This document shows positions 7,601-15,533 of a DNA stretch of 64,000 bases, piece by piece. The DNA comes from Aggregicoccus sp. 17bor-14 (GTDB taxonomy: Bacteria; Myxococcota; Myxococcia; Myxococcales; Myxococcaceae). The notes beneath the pieces were generated by a model, which saw nothing but the letters and a program-made list of their open reading frames with translations, did no database searches and was not told the DNA's origin. The translations under genes and the position numbers were made by a program. The stretch's first letter is position 1, and each line of letters begins with the position of its first letter. The stretch is from positions 1 to 64,000 of the forward strand of contig NZ_VJZZ01000001.1 in NCBI RefSeq assembly GCF_009659535.1, written 5' to 3'.

Positions 7601-9342
7601 AGGTCCAGCAGATCGTCCACGGTGGGCAAGTGGCGGCCCCAGCTGCCCTCGGTGGCCACGTGCACGCGCTCGCCGGGGACCAGGGTCTGGGTGATCTCGT
7701 CCAGGTGGCCGGGGTGTGCGCGCAGCGGGCCCGGGATGACGCGGCCCACGGTGTGCTGGAAGGCCTGGCGCTTGTTGGGCGCGGGCCGGCGCAGCTCGTG
7801 CCACACGCGCCAGGCGCGGCGGGCGAAGCGGTCCCCGCGCCACAGGCGAAGCAGGTGTCCCTCGCGCTGCGCGTAGAGGCCCTGGCCCGCGTAGGACAGG
7901 TCCGCGAGGATGGCGCCCAGCCAGGCGTCCTGCTCGGGCAGCGGAGGCAGCCCCTCGGGGGCCGGGTCGATCTCGATGCGCGTGGTGCCGCCCACCGGCA
8001 GCTCCGCGGCCACGCGCGCGAGGTAGCGCGTCCACGCCCGGCGCGCCCCGTCCTGCTGGCGCTGCAGCACCTGCGCGGCGGCCGCAGCCGCCTCGAGCAC
8101 GGGCCCCGCGAGGCCCTCGCGCGAGAGCACCCCGTCCAGCGCCTCGCTCAGGGTGGCGAGGCCCGGCAGCTCCGCCACCGCGCCCGCCAGCTCACCCACC
8201 TGCTCGCAGGCGATGCGCAGCGGCAGCGGGTCCACCTCGCGGCGCAGCACCTCGGCGAGCAGCGTGCTCAGGGCGCTGCGGCGCTCGGGCGCCTGCGCTC
8301 CGGGCTCACGGAGCGCGGCAATGGCCACGAGCACGGCGCTCGCCCGCACGCGGGGGCTCGGCTCCGGGGACTCCGCGTCCAGGCCGGCCCGCTGCGCGAG
8401 GAGGCGCACGCCCTGCGGCAGCGCGAGCACCAGGTTGCACAGCCCCATGCGCACGTACTCGCTCGGGTCCGCGCGGCCCACGTTCACCAGCAGGGCGTGC
8501 AGCTCCTCGGGGGGCAGCAGCGGCGCGAGCAGCTCCAGCGCCTCGCGGCGGAAGAGGAAGTCGCGCCCGGCGGCGAAGGGCGCCTGCAGCCGCTGGCGCA
8601 TGAGCACGCGCCCGCCCTCGGGCTCCACCCGCAGCAGCACGCGCAGGGCCTCGGCGCGCAGGAAGGGGCTCGCGGAATGCTGCTCCACGAGCGCGATGAG
8701 CGCAGGCCCCGGCTCCTGGAGGCCCTGTGCCACCCCGGGGTGCGCCTCCACCAGCGCGCGCAGGGCCTGCACCGCGGCGAGCTGGTTCTGGGGCCGCGGA
8801 CTGCGGCTCGCCAGCTCCAGCAGCGCGCGCGCGAGCGGGGCGCCCACGCTGGGGCTCAGCCGGGTCTCCACCTCGCCCGTGCGCAAAAGGCCTCCCAGAC
8901 AGAGGAGCGCGGTCTCCTCCTCGAGCTGCAGCGACTGGCGCTGGCGCTCGAGGCGCTCGCGCAGGGCATCGAAGCCGAGCCAGCGGTGCAGGGCGCGCAG
9001 GTCCTTGCGGCGCTCGGCGGCGTCCTCCACCGTCTCCTCGAGGTGGGCCACGAGCACCGCGCGGCGGGCGGCGGCGTCCGGTGCCTCGTTGTAGCGGCGG
9101 GTGAGCTGGGCGATCGCCGCCTCCACCTCCTTCACCTCCGCCTCCAGGTCTCCCAGCGCCTCGTACAGCAGGGTGGTGGGCGTGGGGCGCAGGCCCGAGG
9201 GCTTGAGGCTGGCCTGCAGCGAGAGGCGCTCGGCGAGCTCCTGCGCGAGCGGCGCGCGCACCTTGCGGTGCAGGGGCGGCAGGACGCGCAGCAGCAGGCT
9301 TCCGAGCTCACCTGCGGGCGCTTCGTCAGAGGGCGAAGACAT
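4681..9342 (-). CDS. capB: Giant CapB/PgsB-type amide ligase with helical scaffold
   Basis: A 1553-residue protein containing a complete CapB/PgsB (Mur-ligase-like poly-gamma-glutamate synthase) core. A membrane helix (about 724-744) is followed by the P-loop GTRGKSG (K769), KTTGSEA (790-796), the LWECMALQPNF acidic motif, a TNAYPDHEDIQGP segment equivalent to VNVLEDHMDVMGP of Bacillus PgsB, the FINGHSANERTG motif (H999) and, after an insertion, GAQNIKGTG (about 1288). PgsB is about 390 residues; here about 720 residues of helical, HEAT-like sequence precede the core, a helical insertion of about 150 residues divides it, and a charged helical tail of about 250 residues follows. CapB activates the polymer carboxylate with ATP and adds the next amino acid. 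This is the last gene of the operon, 122 bases after the barrel protein. The start at 9342 (MSSPSDEAPA) was preferred over 9399. It is a single uninterrupted frame. Confidence 0.85.
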   Translation of the reverse strand: MSSPSDEAPAGELGSLLLRVLPPLHRKVRAPLAQELAERLSLQASLKPSGLRPTPTTLLYEALGDLEAEVKEVEAAIAQLTRRYNEAPDAAARRAVLVAHLEETVEDAAERRKDLRALHRWLGFDALRERLERQRQSLQLEEETALLCLGGLLRTGEVETRLSPSVGAPLARALLELASRSPRPQNQLAAVQALRALVEAHPGVAQGLQEPGPALIALVEQHSASPFLRAEALRVLLRVEPEGGRVLMRQRLQAPFAAGRDFLFRREALELLAPLLPPEELHALLVNVGRADPSEYVRMGLCNLVLALPQGVRLLAQRAGLDAESPEPSPRVRASAVLVAIAALREPGAQAPERRSALSTLLAEVLRREVDPLPLRIACEQVGELAGAVAELPGLATLSEALDGVLSREGLAGPVLEAAAAAAQVLQRQQDGARRAWTRYLARVAAELPVGGTTRIEIDPAPEGLPPLPEQDAWLGAILADLSYAGQGLYAQREGHLLRLWRGDRFARRAWRVWHELRRPAPNKRQAFQHTVGRVIPGPLRAHPGHLDEITQTLVPGERVHVATEGSWGRHLPTVDDLLDLPLGSAQEVRLFSSHGTTTVAPPASLGQRLRNRLRITREYEQFAQLRLASLNGSEPRDRRRYVETLERELGLRVSFTPYRNEIPTPRPLETLFGTDPGAGASGGAAATGALLSGLALVDTGWIAELGNRLLENDSYFRGTSGNGLLALALFTAAIFTVFLVHAFVQRQGVRRTRESIPLCIGGWGTRGKSGTERLKAALFSGLGFDVFAKTTGSEAMFVHSAPGAAPSEFFIFRPYDKATIWEQRDMLELGAKLGTEVFLWECMALQPNFVDLLQNDWMKDDLATLTNAYPDHEDIQGPAGINVASVISQFMPEGGKVVTSEDHFLPLFEETARAKDTTLVHSKAYEAELIPEELLALFPYREHPRNMALVATVAEQLGVPRTRALALMAEHVQPEIGVLKVFPSARVRGRTLTFINGHSANERTGFLNNWIRTGLDAVDPERHPERAVLTVINNRWDRVSRSEVFARIMVEDAPADRHVLIGTNLEGLQKFVRDALGGYLDRVEVVSTDDLRGAPAEGAPHPEQRLAQAMARLKIPRPSVDLFLERVALYARGAGLRLTPSAELQAAVTSALVDAGDTVAVGAVREALASSVGPLLERCLEAEPQPEDPKLPEVLAQATGEEVRTHALYLLARLVVHARLRAALPRPGASDPAGEVKQFRSQFRAAYKALFMEQLVPVPDSHATGDQVIDACARAVAPGLQVSIMGAQNIKGTGLDWVYRWIALDRVKSALESFRLGAPDVRRRALEALEGFEDPGLIDSGLARRVLPALASEAMSAEEAEMLQQLADRARATHEAKLAALQHTRADTRSERLTASLEKVLDYVDSVDRRRLAQMLMKDLVEGRVSHKRAALEMRKLYERQKGGWLRESFTPLAALSLLLPPWLRRTRPEPQPELADSATPPPAQGASTAPFFELDRASPPRMPVPDASGLLRNQLQPRERRATLEGSDAVRQEPAAPPRSESSEEGGTGKK

Positions 9343-9464
9343 GGCGAGAGAATCCTGAGTCGGCTCGGGACGGAATCGCATCGGTGGGAGGGTGCGCACG
9401 GCGCCCCGGCGCTGCTGGGCAGCGGCCGGGAGGCCGGGCGCGGAGCGTTCGACGTTCGACAGCG

Positions 9465-12400
9465 CTAGTCGGTGGGACGTCGGGGAGCGAGCAGCTTCTC
9501 GAACTCCTCCTCGTACGGAGTCACATCGCGCAGGCCGCGGCCGCCGGTCCAGTCCCAGCGCAGGCCCACGGACACCTGGTTCTGCAGCCCGAAGGGACCG
9601 GAGTAGAGCGCCCGGTCCTCGGCGAAGACGAGCAGGCGGCCGTCGCGGCCCTTCCAGAAGCCCCAGTCCAGGCCCGCGAGGGCGCCGTGGCGCAGGTACT
9701 GCTCGCGGCGGTGGGTGTCCTCCATGCGCAGCGAGGCGTCGTAGGCGAGCGTGGCGCGCGCCTGGCTGCGCGGGCCGAAGAGCAGCGCCGACCAGCGCAG
9801 CTGCGAGTTGAGGCTGTCCGCCGTGCGCAGATCCGCGTTGCTCACCGCCCAGGTGCTCAGGGTGCCCACGTGATCCTGCAGGGGCTGCCAGCGCAGCGAG
9901 AGGCGCGGGGTGAGCCGGCGCGGGTGCTCGCGCCCGAAGAGCCAGGAGACGTTGCGATCATAGTCGGACGCCGGCGGCCCGCCCTCGCCGCCCCCTTGCG
10001 TCTCCAGGGTGAAGCCGAGGCCCGGGATCAGCGCGAAGTCCGTGCTCAGCCGCACCCAGCGGTCGAGGCCGACGCGTCCCTGCACGCGGTAGCGCAGCAC
10101 CTGCTCGAGGCGCTGGCCGTACGCCGCGCCCGACAGCTGCAGGCGCAGCTGCCCCGGCAGCTGCTTCACGTAGAGGGAGGAGCGCGCCCCCAGCACCGGC
10201 CCGCCCTCGGTGGGCAGGCGCAGCTCGGGCGTGAGCCGCAGCCACACGCGGTCCTCCGCCAGCTCCTGGCGCCAGCCCAGCTGCAGCTCGAGCCCCGTGC
10301 GCAGCGGGCGGTTGAGCTGGTCGCCGTCCTCCACGTTCTCCTGGCGGGCGGCGACCTCGGCGCTGAGCATGCCAAGGCTGCGCGCGGCGCCGAGGCTGGG
10401 GCCGCTGTCCGGCAGCAGGCTGAGGGCCTGCGGGTTCGCCGGCCAGGGCAGCGGCTCGGCGGTGGGGTCCGCGGCGCTGAAGCGCTCCATGCGCTGGGTC
10501 TCGGGCGCGTGCGCCACGCCCGTGTCCACGTGCAGGAGCACCTCGCCCTCGGTCGACTCGAAGCGGACCTGGTGCGGCCCGCGCTCGGGCAGCAGCAGCA
10601 GCGTCTCGCCCTCCGAGCCCACCGGCTCGGAGATGCCGGACACCCGGGTGTCCAGCTCCGCGGGCAGGCCGAGCCGCTGCGGTTGCACCGCGGCGCCTCC
10701 CGAGCCGCCGCTGGCGGACGCGACCGGCGTGCTCTGCAGGAGCAGCTCGCGCCCCGGCTGCGGGGACACCGCGCGCGCCGAGACGCGCAGCGCGGTGGGG
10801 CCCAGCACCGTCATGACCACGGGCTGGCCGGGGCGGCTGCGCAGCAGCGAGAGGGGCTGCTGCGCCTGCAGCGCCTGCGCCCCGTCGTCCGAGGCGCCCG
10901 CCTGGCCGAGCGCGACGAAGCGCACGGCGGCCTGGCGGCCCTCGCCGTTCTGCGCGAGCAGCAGCTCGAGCTGGTGGCGGCCCGGGGCGCTCAGCGGCGC
11001 GGCGAGCAGCGCCGCGCCGCCCGGCTGCACCTCCTGCTTCAGCGCCGTGGCGCCATCCACCCGCAGGGTGAAGGTGCAGGGCGAGGGCTCGGCGTCGTCA
11101 CCCGCGTCGAGGGTGGCCGGGCTGCACTGCACCTGGGCGCCGAGGCGCTGGGCGCCGGCCGTCTCCAGGTCCAGCACGCTCGCGCGGCCCGCGCTGAGCA
11201 GGCGCGCCTCCTCGAGCGGCCAGGGCGGGGCGAGCAGCGCCTTGCGCACCAGCTCCGCGCGCTCCTGGGGGGCGCCGCGCTGCAGCGCCTCGAGGTGGCC
11301 CGCCGCCTGCTCCGCGTCGCGCAGGCGCTCCCAGCGCGTCCAGCGGCCGGCCGTGGTGCGCATGCGGCGCACCAGCGGGAGGTCCGCCCACTCGCCCAGC
11401 TGCACGGCGATGGCAGAGCCCAGCGGGGCGCCGCCTTCCGCCCAGGTCCTCGAGGTGGGCTGCAGCTGATCCAGCAGCGCGAGCGCCTCGAGCCCCACCT
11501 GCGGGCGGCCCGTCTCGCGGTACAGCTGGACGAGGGAGAGGGCGGCCGCGTCCGGCTCGCCGGCGCGCGCCTGCAGCCGCGCGCGCACGTAGCGCTCGGC
11601 CGGCGTGGCCCCGCTCTGGGGCAGCGCGAGCGCGGCCTTCGCACCGCGCTCGCGCGCGGTCGTCAGCAGCGCGCGCACCGGCGCGGACTGGGCACCCTCG
11701 AGTGCCGGGAAGGCCGGGGCGAGCAGGGTGGGCGTGGAGGCCGGCTGCGCGAGGCGCACCTCGCTGCGGTCCCCCTCCGCCATGGCGATGAGGTGGTTGA
11801 GCTGGGTGGCCTGCGCCGACGTGAGCGGCTCCTGCAGGCGCGTCACCCGGCCGAGGTCCGCGCGCGCGAGCCCCTCCTCACCGAGCGCGAGCAACAGCTC
11901 GGCGCGGGCGAGGAGGAAGCGGGCGGAGCGCGGCTGGTTCGAGACCTGGCGCGAGAGCGCGAGCAGCTGCTCCACGGGCCGCTCCGGCGCGGCCGCGGCG
12001 AGCGCGGGGGCAGCAGAGGGGGCTTCATCGCTGGGCAGGTCGCGGCGCACGGCGAGCGAGGCGGCCACGTCCGCGGAGCCCTTCTCCAGCTCCAGCCACA
12101 CCTCGCGGGTGAGCGGCGGCAGCATCACCACGGCGGCGGCCGCGGCAGGCGAGGGGCGCGCCGAGCCGTCCAGCGCGAGGTGCTGCGCGTTGGCGGCGGC
12201 CGGGTAGAGCACGAGCCGGCGCGTGGGGCCCACGTCCGTGTGCAGCGTCACGCGCACCGGCCCGCCCGAGGCCGAGGGCGCGCGCAGCTGCAGGCGCACG
12301 GGGGTGGGCAGCTGGGGATCCGGAATGCGGAAGCGCAGGGCTCCGGCGCCTGCGCGCAGCGGCCAGCCCGTGCGCACGTAGGCCACGTCCGCCGCCGCGG

Positions 12401-14507
12401 TGCCGCTCTGGGGCGCGAGCGAGAGGAAGGCGCGTGTCGCGGGCGGACCCTCGAGCCGCAGCGCGTGTGCGCCTGCGGGAAGGGCGAGCTCCACCGGCTC
12501 CACCGGGTCCACGCCGGCGAGCGGCAGGCTCGTCGCGCCCACGCGCAGGGCGAGCGGCGCGGAGACGTCCTTCGTCCCGGCCGCCGGCGGCACCACGAAG
12601 GCGCGCAGCAGCGTCTGGGCGCCCGCGCTGGGCGCGCTGTTCACGGACACGTCCTGGCCGGGGCTCAGCGCCCAGAGGGCACCGGACTCGGCGCGGGCGG
12701 AGTCCTGGGGCGGCTGGATGTCCAGCCACTGCTGCGCCGAGGCGGTGGCCGCGCTCGAGGGCGACACGAGGTTCCAGCGGCTCTCCTGCCACCAGGCCGC
12801 GAGGTAGCGGCGGCGGATCTCCGAGGAGAGGGGCTCCTTGCGCCACGCGAGCTCGAGCGCCGCGAGGCCGCGGCTGCGCAGTGGGTCACCGAGCGGCAGG
12901 CGCGCCACCAGCTCCGCCGCCTGCGCCGCCACCCAGCCGGACTCCGGGAAGGCGGGCGCCGCGGCGAGCACCGCGTGCGCCTGGGCCGCATGGTGCGTGT
13001 CCAGCAGCAGGCGCGCGAGGCGCAGGCGCAGGTCCCACCCGAGGGCATCCGCGGGCAGGGCGCGCGCGCCCAGCTCGCGCGCCGCCTCGAGCGCGAGGGC
13101 CGCGCGCCGCTCCGGCGCGCCCGCCGCCTCGGCTGCGTGCACGCGCGAGAGCACCTGCAGCGGGAGCGGCAGGCCCCGCAGCCCGGGCGGCGTGCCGGCC
13201 GGATACGCGTCGGGCAGCAGCGCGCCCAGCTCCTGGCGCAGCAGCGCGGCGGGCGCCGAGGGGTCGCTCTTCACGGCCTCCCACGCCGTCTGGGCGTAGG
13301 ACTCCCAGGTGGCCGAGTGGGAGAGCACCTCGCGCAGCTCGGGACGGCGCTGGGCGACGCGCGCGCGCAAGAGCAGCGCTCCGCCCTGCCAGGCCACCCG
13401 GTAGCGGTGACGGCCCGGGGAGAGCACCACCCGCAGCTCCTCCTGCACCCCCAGCTGCTCGCCGGAGGCGAGCGTGCGCGCCCGGCGCTCTGCAGGCAGC
13501 GCGGCATCCTCGGCGTCGGCGAGCGCGGCGCGCGGCGCGAGCGTGGCCTGGCCCAGCACCCGGCCCGCTGCGTCACTGCCCTCGCGCACCTCGAGCGCGC
13601 GCGACTGCGCGCTGCCCGTGCCCAGCAGCGCCCGGCCCTGCAGCTGCAGCACCCCGGGGCCCTCCAGCTCCACGCTCCACTCGCCCTGCGGCTGGGGCAG
13701 CCGCGCGTACTCGCGCTGCGTGCCCTCCACGTCCACCGCCGCACCCGGCGGGTGCAGCTCGCTCAGGCGCAGCGCCGGCGAGGGCTGCAGCGGCTCCTCG
13801 AGGGACCAGGCGCGCAGCGCCGCCGCCTTGCGCCAGGCGGCCACCGCCGCGTCCAGGCCGTGCGCGGAGCCGCTCGCCCCGCGCAGCGCCTCGCCGAGCT
13901 GGGCATCGCGCTCCAGCTGCGCGCGCAGGCCCGCGCGGAAGGCGAGGGCAGGGGCCGGGGCGCGGCCGTCGAGCCACGCGAGCAGCGCGGCGCGCGTGGG
14001 CTCTCCGCCCAGCACGCCCTCGCTCAGCGCGGGGCGCTCGAGGCGCAGGCGGGTGGGGCGGCTCGCCGTCACCACCCACACGCTGCCCGCCCCGACCGGC
14101 TCCGTGAGGTACCAGAGGCCCGGGCGCGCCGGCACCGCGCGCTCCTCCAGCTGCAGGCTGGGGGCGTCCGCGCCGGCCTCCGCAGGCACGCGCACGAAGC
14201 GCAGTCCCGCGCCCCCGGAACCCTCCTCCACCACCCGCGCCACCTCGAGCGCGCTGAGCCACAGAGCGGCGCCCTGCTCGGGGCCGACCTCGACGGTGCC
14301 GCGCACCTCGCGCGCACTCGCGGGAACCCGCGGGTCCACGCTGCGCACGGTCTCGGGCCGCACGCCCACGCGAACCGGCTGCGGCTCCCAGGTCAGCCCC
14401 TCGGCCCACGCCTCACGAGGCGGCGAGGCCGGGGACGCCGCGGCGGCGTCGAGGGAGAGCAGCGCGCTCGCCGCGAGGGCAAGCCATGTGAAGCGTCGCG
14501 ACGACAT
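9465..14507 (-). CDS. Putative outer-membrane polymer exporter: beta domains, TPR, barrel
   Basis: A 1680-residue secreted protein with a clear signal peptide (WLALAASALLSLDAAAA). The first 450 residues look beta-rich. TPR-like helical repeats follow at about 460-560 (ALALEAARELGARAL, LLLDTHHAAQAHAVLAAAP), 855-920 (ARAELLLALGEEGLARADL) and 960-1020 (RARLQARAGEPDAAALSL), with beta-sandwich-like stretches between. The last 300 residues or so have the alternating aromatic and charged pattern of an outer-membrane beta-barrel (LRWSALLFGPRSQARATLAYDA style strands, QNQVSVGLRWDWTGG near the end). TPR plus C-terminal barrel is the architecture of BcsC, PgaA and AlgK/AlgE-type polysaccharide exporters. 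It sits between the hydrolase-like gene (6 bp upstream) and capB, so I infer it carries the CapB/CapC product across the outer membrane. No single family was recognised. Confidence 0.7.
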   Translation of the reverse strand: MSSRRFTWLALAASALLSLDAAAASPASPPREAWAEGLTWEPQPVRVGVRPETVRSVDPRVPASAREVRGTVEVGPEQGAALWLSALEVARVVEEGSGGAGLRFVRVPAEAGADAPSLQLEERAVPARPGLWYLTEPVGAGSVWVVTASRPTRLRLERPALSEGVLGGEPTRAALLAWLDGRAPAPALAFRAGLRAQLERDAQLGEALRGASGSAHGLDAAVAAWRKAAALRAWSLEEPLQPSPALRLSELHPPGAAVDVEGTQREYARLPQPQGEWSVELEGPGVLQLQGRALLGTGSAQSRALEVREGSDAAGRVLGQATLAPRAALADAEDAALPAERRARTLASGEQLGVQEELRVVLSPGRHRYRVAWQGGALLLRARVAQRRPELREVLSHSATWESYAQTAWEAVKSDPSAPAALLRQELGALLPDAYPAGTPPGLRGLPLPLQVLSRVHAAEAAGAPERRAALALEAARELGARALPADALGWDLRLRLARLLLDTHHAAQAHAVLAAAPAFPESGWVAAQAAELVARLPLGDPLRSRGLAALELAWRKEPLSSEIRRRYLAAWWQESRWNLVSPSSAATASAQQWLDIQPPQDSARAESGALWALSPGQDVSVNSAPSAGAQTLLRAFVVPPAAGTKDVSAPLALRVGATSLPLAGVDPVEPVELALPAGAHALRLEGPPATRAFLSLAPQSGTAAADVAYVRTGWPLRAGAGALRFRIPDPQLPTPVRLQLRAPSASGGPVRVTLHTDVGPTRRLVLYPAAANAQHLALDGSARPSPAAAAAVVMLPPLTREVWLELEKGSADVAASLAVRRDLPSDEAPSAAPALAAAAPERPVEQLLALSRQVSNQPRSARFLLARAELLLALGEEGLARADLGRVTRLQEPLTSAQATQLNHLIAMAEGDRSEVRLAQPASTPTLLAPAFPALEGAQSAPVRALLTTARERGAKAALALPQSGATPAERYVRARLQARAGEPDAAALSLVQLYRETGRPQVGLEALALLDQLQPTSRTWAEGGAPLGSAIAVQLGEWADLPLVRRMRTTAGRWTRWERLRDAEQAAGHLEALQRGAPQERAELVRKALLAPPWPLEEARLLSAGRASVLDLETAGAQRLGAQVQCSPATLDAGDDAEPSPCTFTLRVDGATALKQEVQPGGAALLAAPLSAPGRHQLELLLAQNGEGRQAAVRFVALGQAGASDDGAQALQAQQPLSLLRSRPGQPVVMTVLGPTALRVSARAVSPQPGRELLLQSTPVASASGGSGGAAVQPQRLGLPAELDTRVSGISEPVGSEGETLLLLPERGPHQVRFESTEGEVLLHVDTGVAHAPETQRMERFSAADPTAEPLPWPANPQALSLLPDSGPSLGAARSLGMLSAEVAARQENVEDGDQLNRPLRTGLELQLGWRQELAEDRVWLRLTPELRLPTEGGPVLGARSSLYVKQLPGQLRLQLSGAAYGQRLEQVLRYRVQGRVGLDRWVRLSTDFALIPGLGFTLETQGGGEGGPPASDYDRNVSWLFGREHPRRLTPRLSLRWQPLQDHVGTLSTWAVSNADLRTADSLNSQLRWSALLFGPRSQARATLAYDASLRMEDTHRREQYLRHGALAGLDWGFWKGRDGRLLVFAEDRALYSGPFGLQNQVSVGLRWDWTGGRGLRDVTPYEEEFEKLLAPRRPTD

Positions 14508-14513
14508 GAGGGG

Positions 14514-15533
14514 TCAGTCCTCCGAAGGAGCCAGGAGCGCGGTGGCCATGAAGGCCGCCTGGTCCTGAGTGGAGAGCGCGCGGCGAGAGCTCGCCGACAG
14601 CTCGAGGTGGATGAAGCGCGCGCCGGGGTAGGCCTGCAGCAGCCGCGCCTGGACGTTCTGGGTGCCTCCGAGCATCTGCGTCTCGTCGGGGTACACGCGC
14701 ACCCCGCTGCCCAGCAGCGGCCCCAGGCGCAGCGCCACCTGGCGCACCCAGGGCGAGCGCACGCGCGAGCCGGGGCTCACCACGGCCGCCACGCCGGTGC
14801 GCTCGGGCAGATCCGCCTTGCCGAAGCCGTGCACCTGCACCACGCGCAGCCTCGGGAGGTTGCGCGCGAGCAGGTCCGTCACGTGCTGGAAGAGGTGCTC
14901 GGGGTTGTGGGCCACGTCCGCCGGGTGCTCCGCGTCCGTGCGCTTCTCTCCCGGGTGCGAGCGGTAGCGGTGGGCGGTGTTGGTCATGAAGGCGCGCGGC
15001 CGGTGGCCCTCCGGCGCGCAGGCGAAGAGCGTGAGGGCGAGCGGGCCCGTGCCCACGTCGAAGTAGGCGTGCGGCGCCTGCACCACGTCGTCCGTGGCGG
15101 GCCCGGTGCGCAGCACGTAGGCCCCGGCGCCGTGGCGGCGGGCCACCTGCTCGCGCAGCACCCACAGGGTGTCGTCCCCGCGCGTCCAGGTGAGCAGCTC
15201 GAAGCCCACCGACTGCGCGAGCTTCACCAGCGGCGCGGGCACGGGCTGCTTCGTGCGCGCGGCCGCCAGGAGCGCAGGGACGAGCTGGGTGAAGGCGAGC
15301 CGCTCCTCCAGCGTGGTGGGGCGAAAGCTCACCTGGTCCGGCTCGGGCCACAGCGCCTTCGCCCAGTCGGCGGGAAGGCACTGCGCGAGCGGCTTCGAGG
15401 GCACGAGCATCTGGGCTCCGTTCATCTTCGTGGCGCGCGGCGGAGGCGCCGTCCCGGCGAGCGCGGGGGCGGCGAGCAGCCCGGCCGCGAGCGCGGGCGC
15501 CATGGGGCCGGCGAGCGAGCGCCGCCGCCTCAC
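14514..15533 (-). CDS. Secreted PghP-like putative zinc gamma-glutamyl hydrolase
   Basis: A 339-residue protein with a signal peptide (residues 1-27). Key motifs in order: QAPHAYFDVGTG (H155, D159), MTNTAHRY (H188), VVQVHGFGK (H235), VVSPGSR, LGGTQNVQARLL and FIHLELSASSRRAL (E311). This order resembles, from memory, the phage poly-gamma-glutamate hydrolase PghP (PHGGGIE, a T-x-H, SFHG, then QLEIS followed by RR), a carboxypeptidase-like zinc enzyme. The lipoprotein encoded upstream of capC is a clear paralogue. GTG start with GGAGGAGG upstream; the start overlaps the stop of the preceding gene (GTGA), and the barrel gene starts 6 bp after the stop. Inferred role: trimming, release or length control of the polymer in the periplasm. 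The metal and substrate are untested, but all ligand-type residues are intact here. Confidence 0.68.
   Translation of the reverse strand: MRRRRSLAGPMAPALAAGLLAAPALAGTAPPPRATKMNGAQMLVPSKPLAQCLPADWAKALWPEPDQVSFRPTTLEERLAFTQLVPALLAAARTKQPVPAPLVKLAQSVGFELLTWTRGDDTLWVLREQVARRHGAGAYVLRTGPATDDVVQAPHAYFDVGTGPLALTLFACAPEGHRPRAFMTNTAHRYRSHPGEKRTDAEHPADVAHNPEHLFQHVTDLLARNLPRLRVVQVHGFGKADLPERTGVAAVVSPGSRVRSPWVRQVALRLGPLLGSGVRVYPDETQMLGGTQNVQARLLQAYPGARFIHLELSASSRRALSTQDQAAFMATALLAPSED

Noticed and set aside
4681-9342. CapB as a fusion caused by sequencing error
   Set aside because: The frame is uninterrupted over 1553 codons, the helical regions show steady protein-like composition, and the core motifs lie in order in the same frame.
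3805-9468. An 1887-codon open frame on the plus strand across capB
   Set aside because: It is the antisense of the CapB gene. Composition is biased (His, Arg, Gly, Ala, Leu repeats), no domain is recognisable, and the minus-strand frame carries all the conserved motifs. High third-position GC keeps such frames open.
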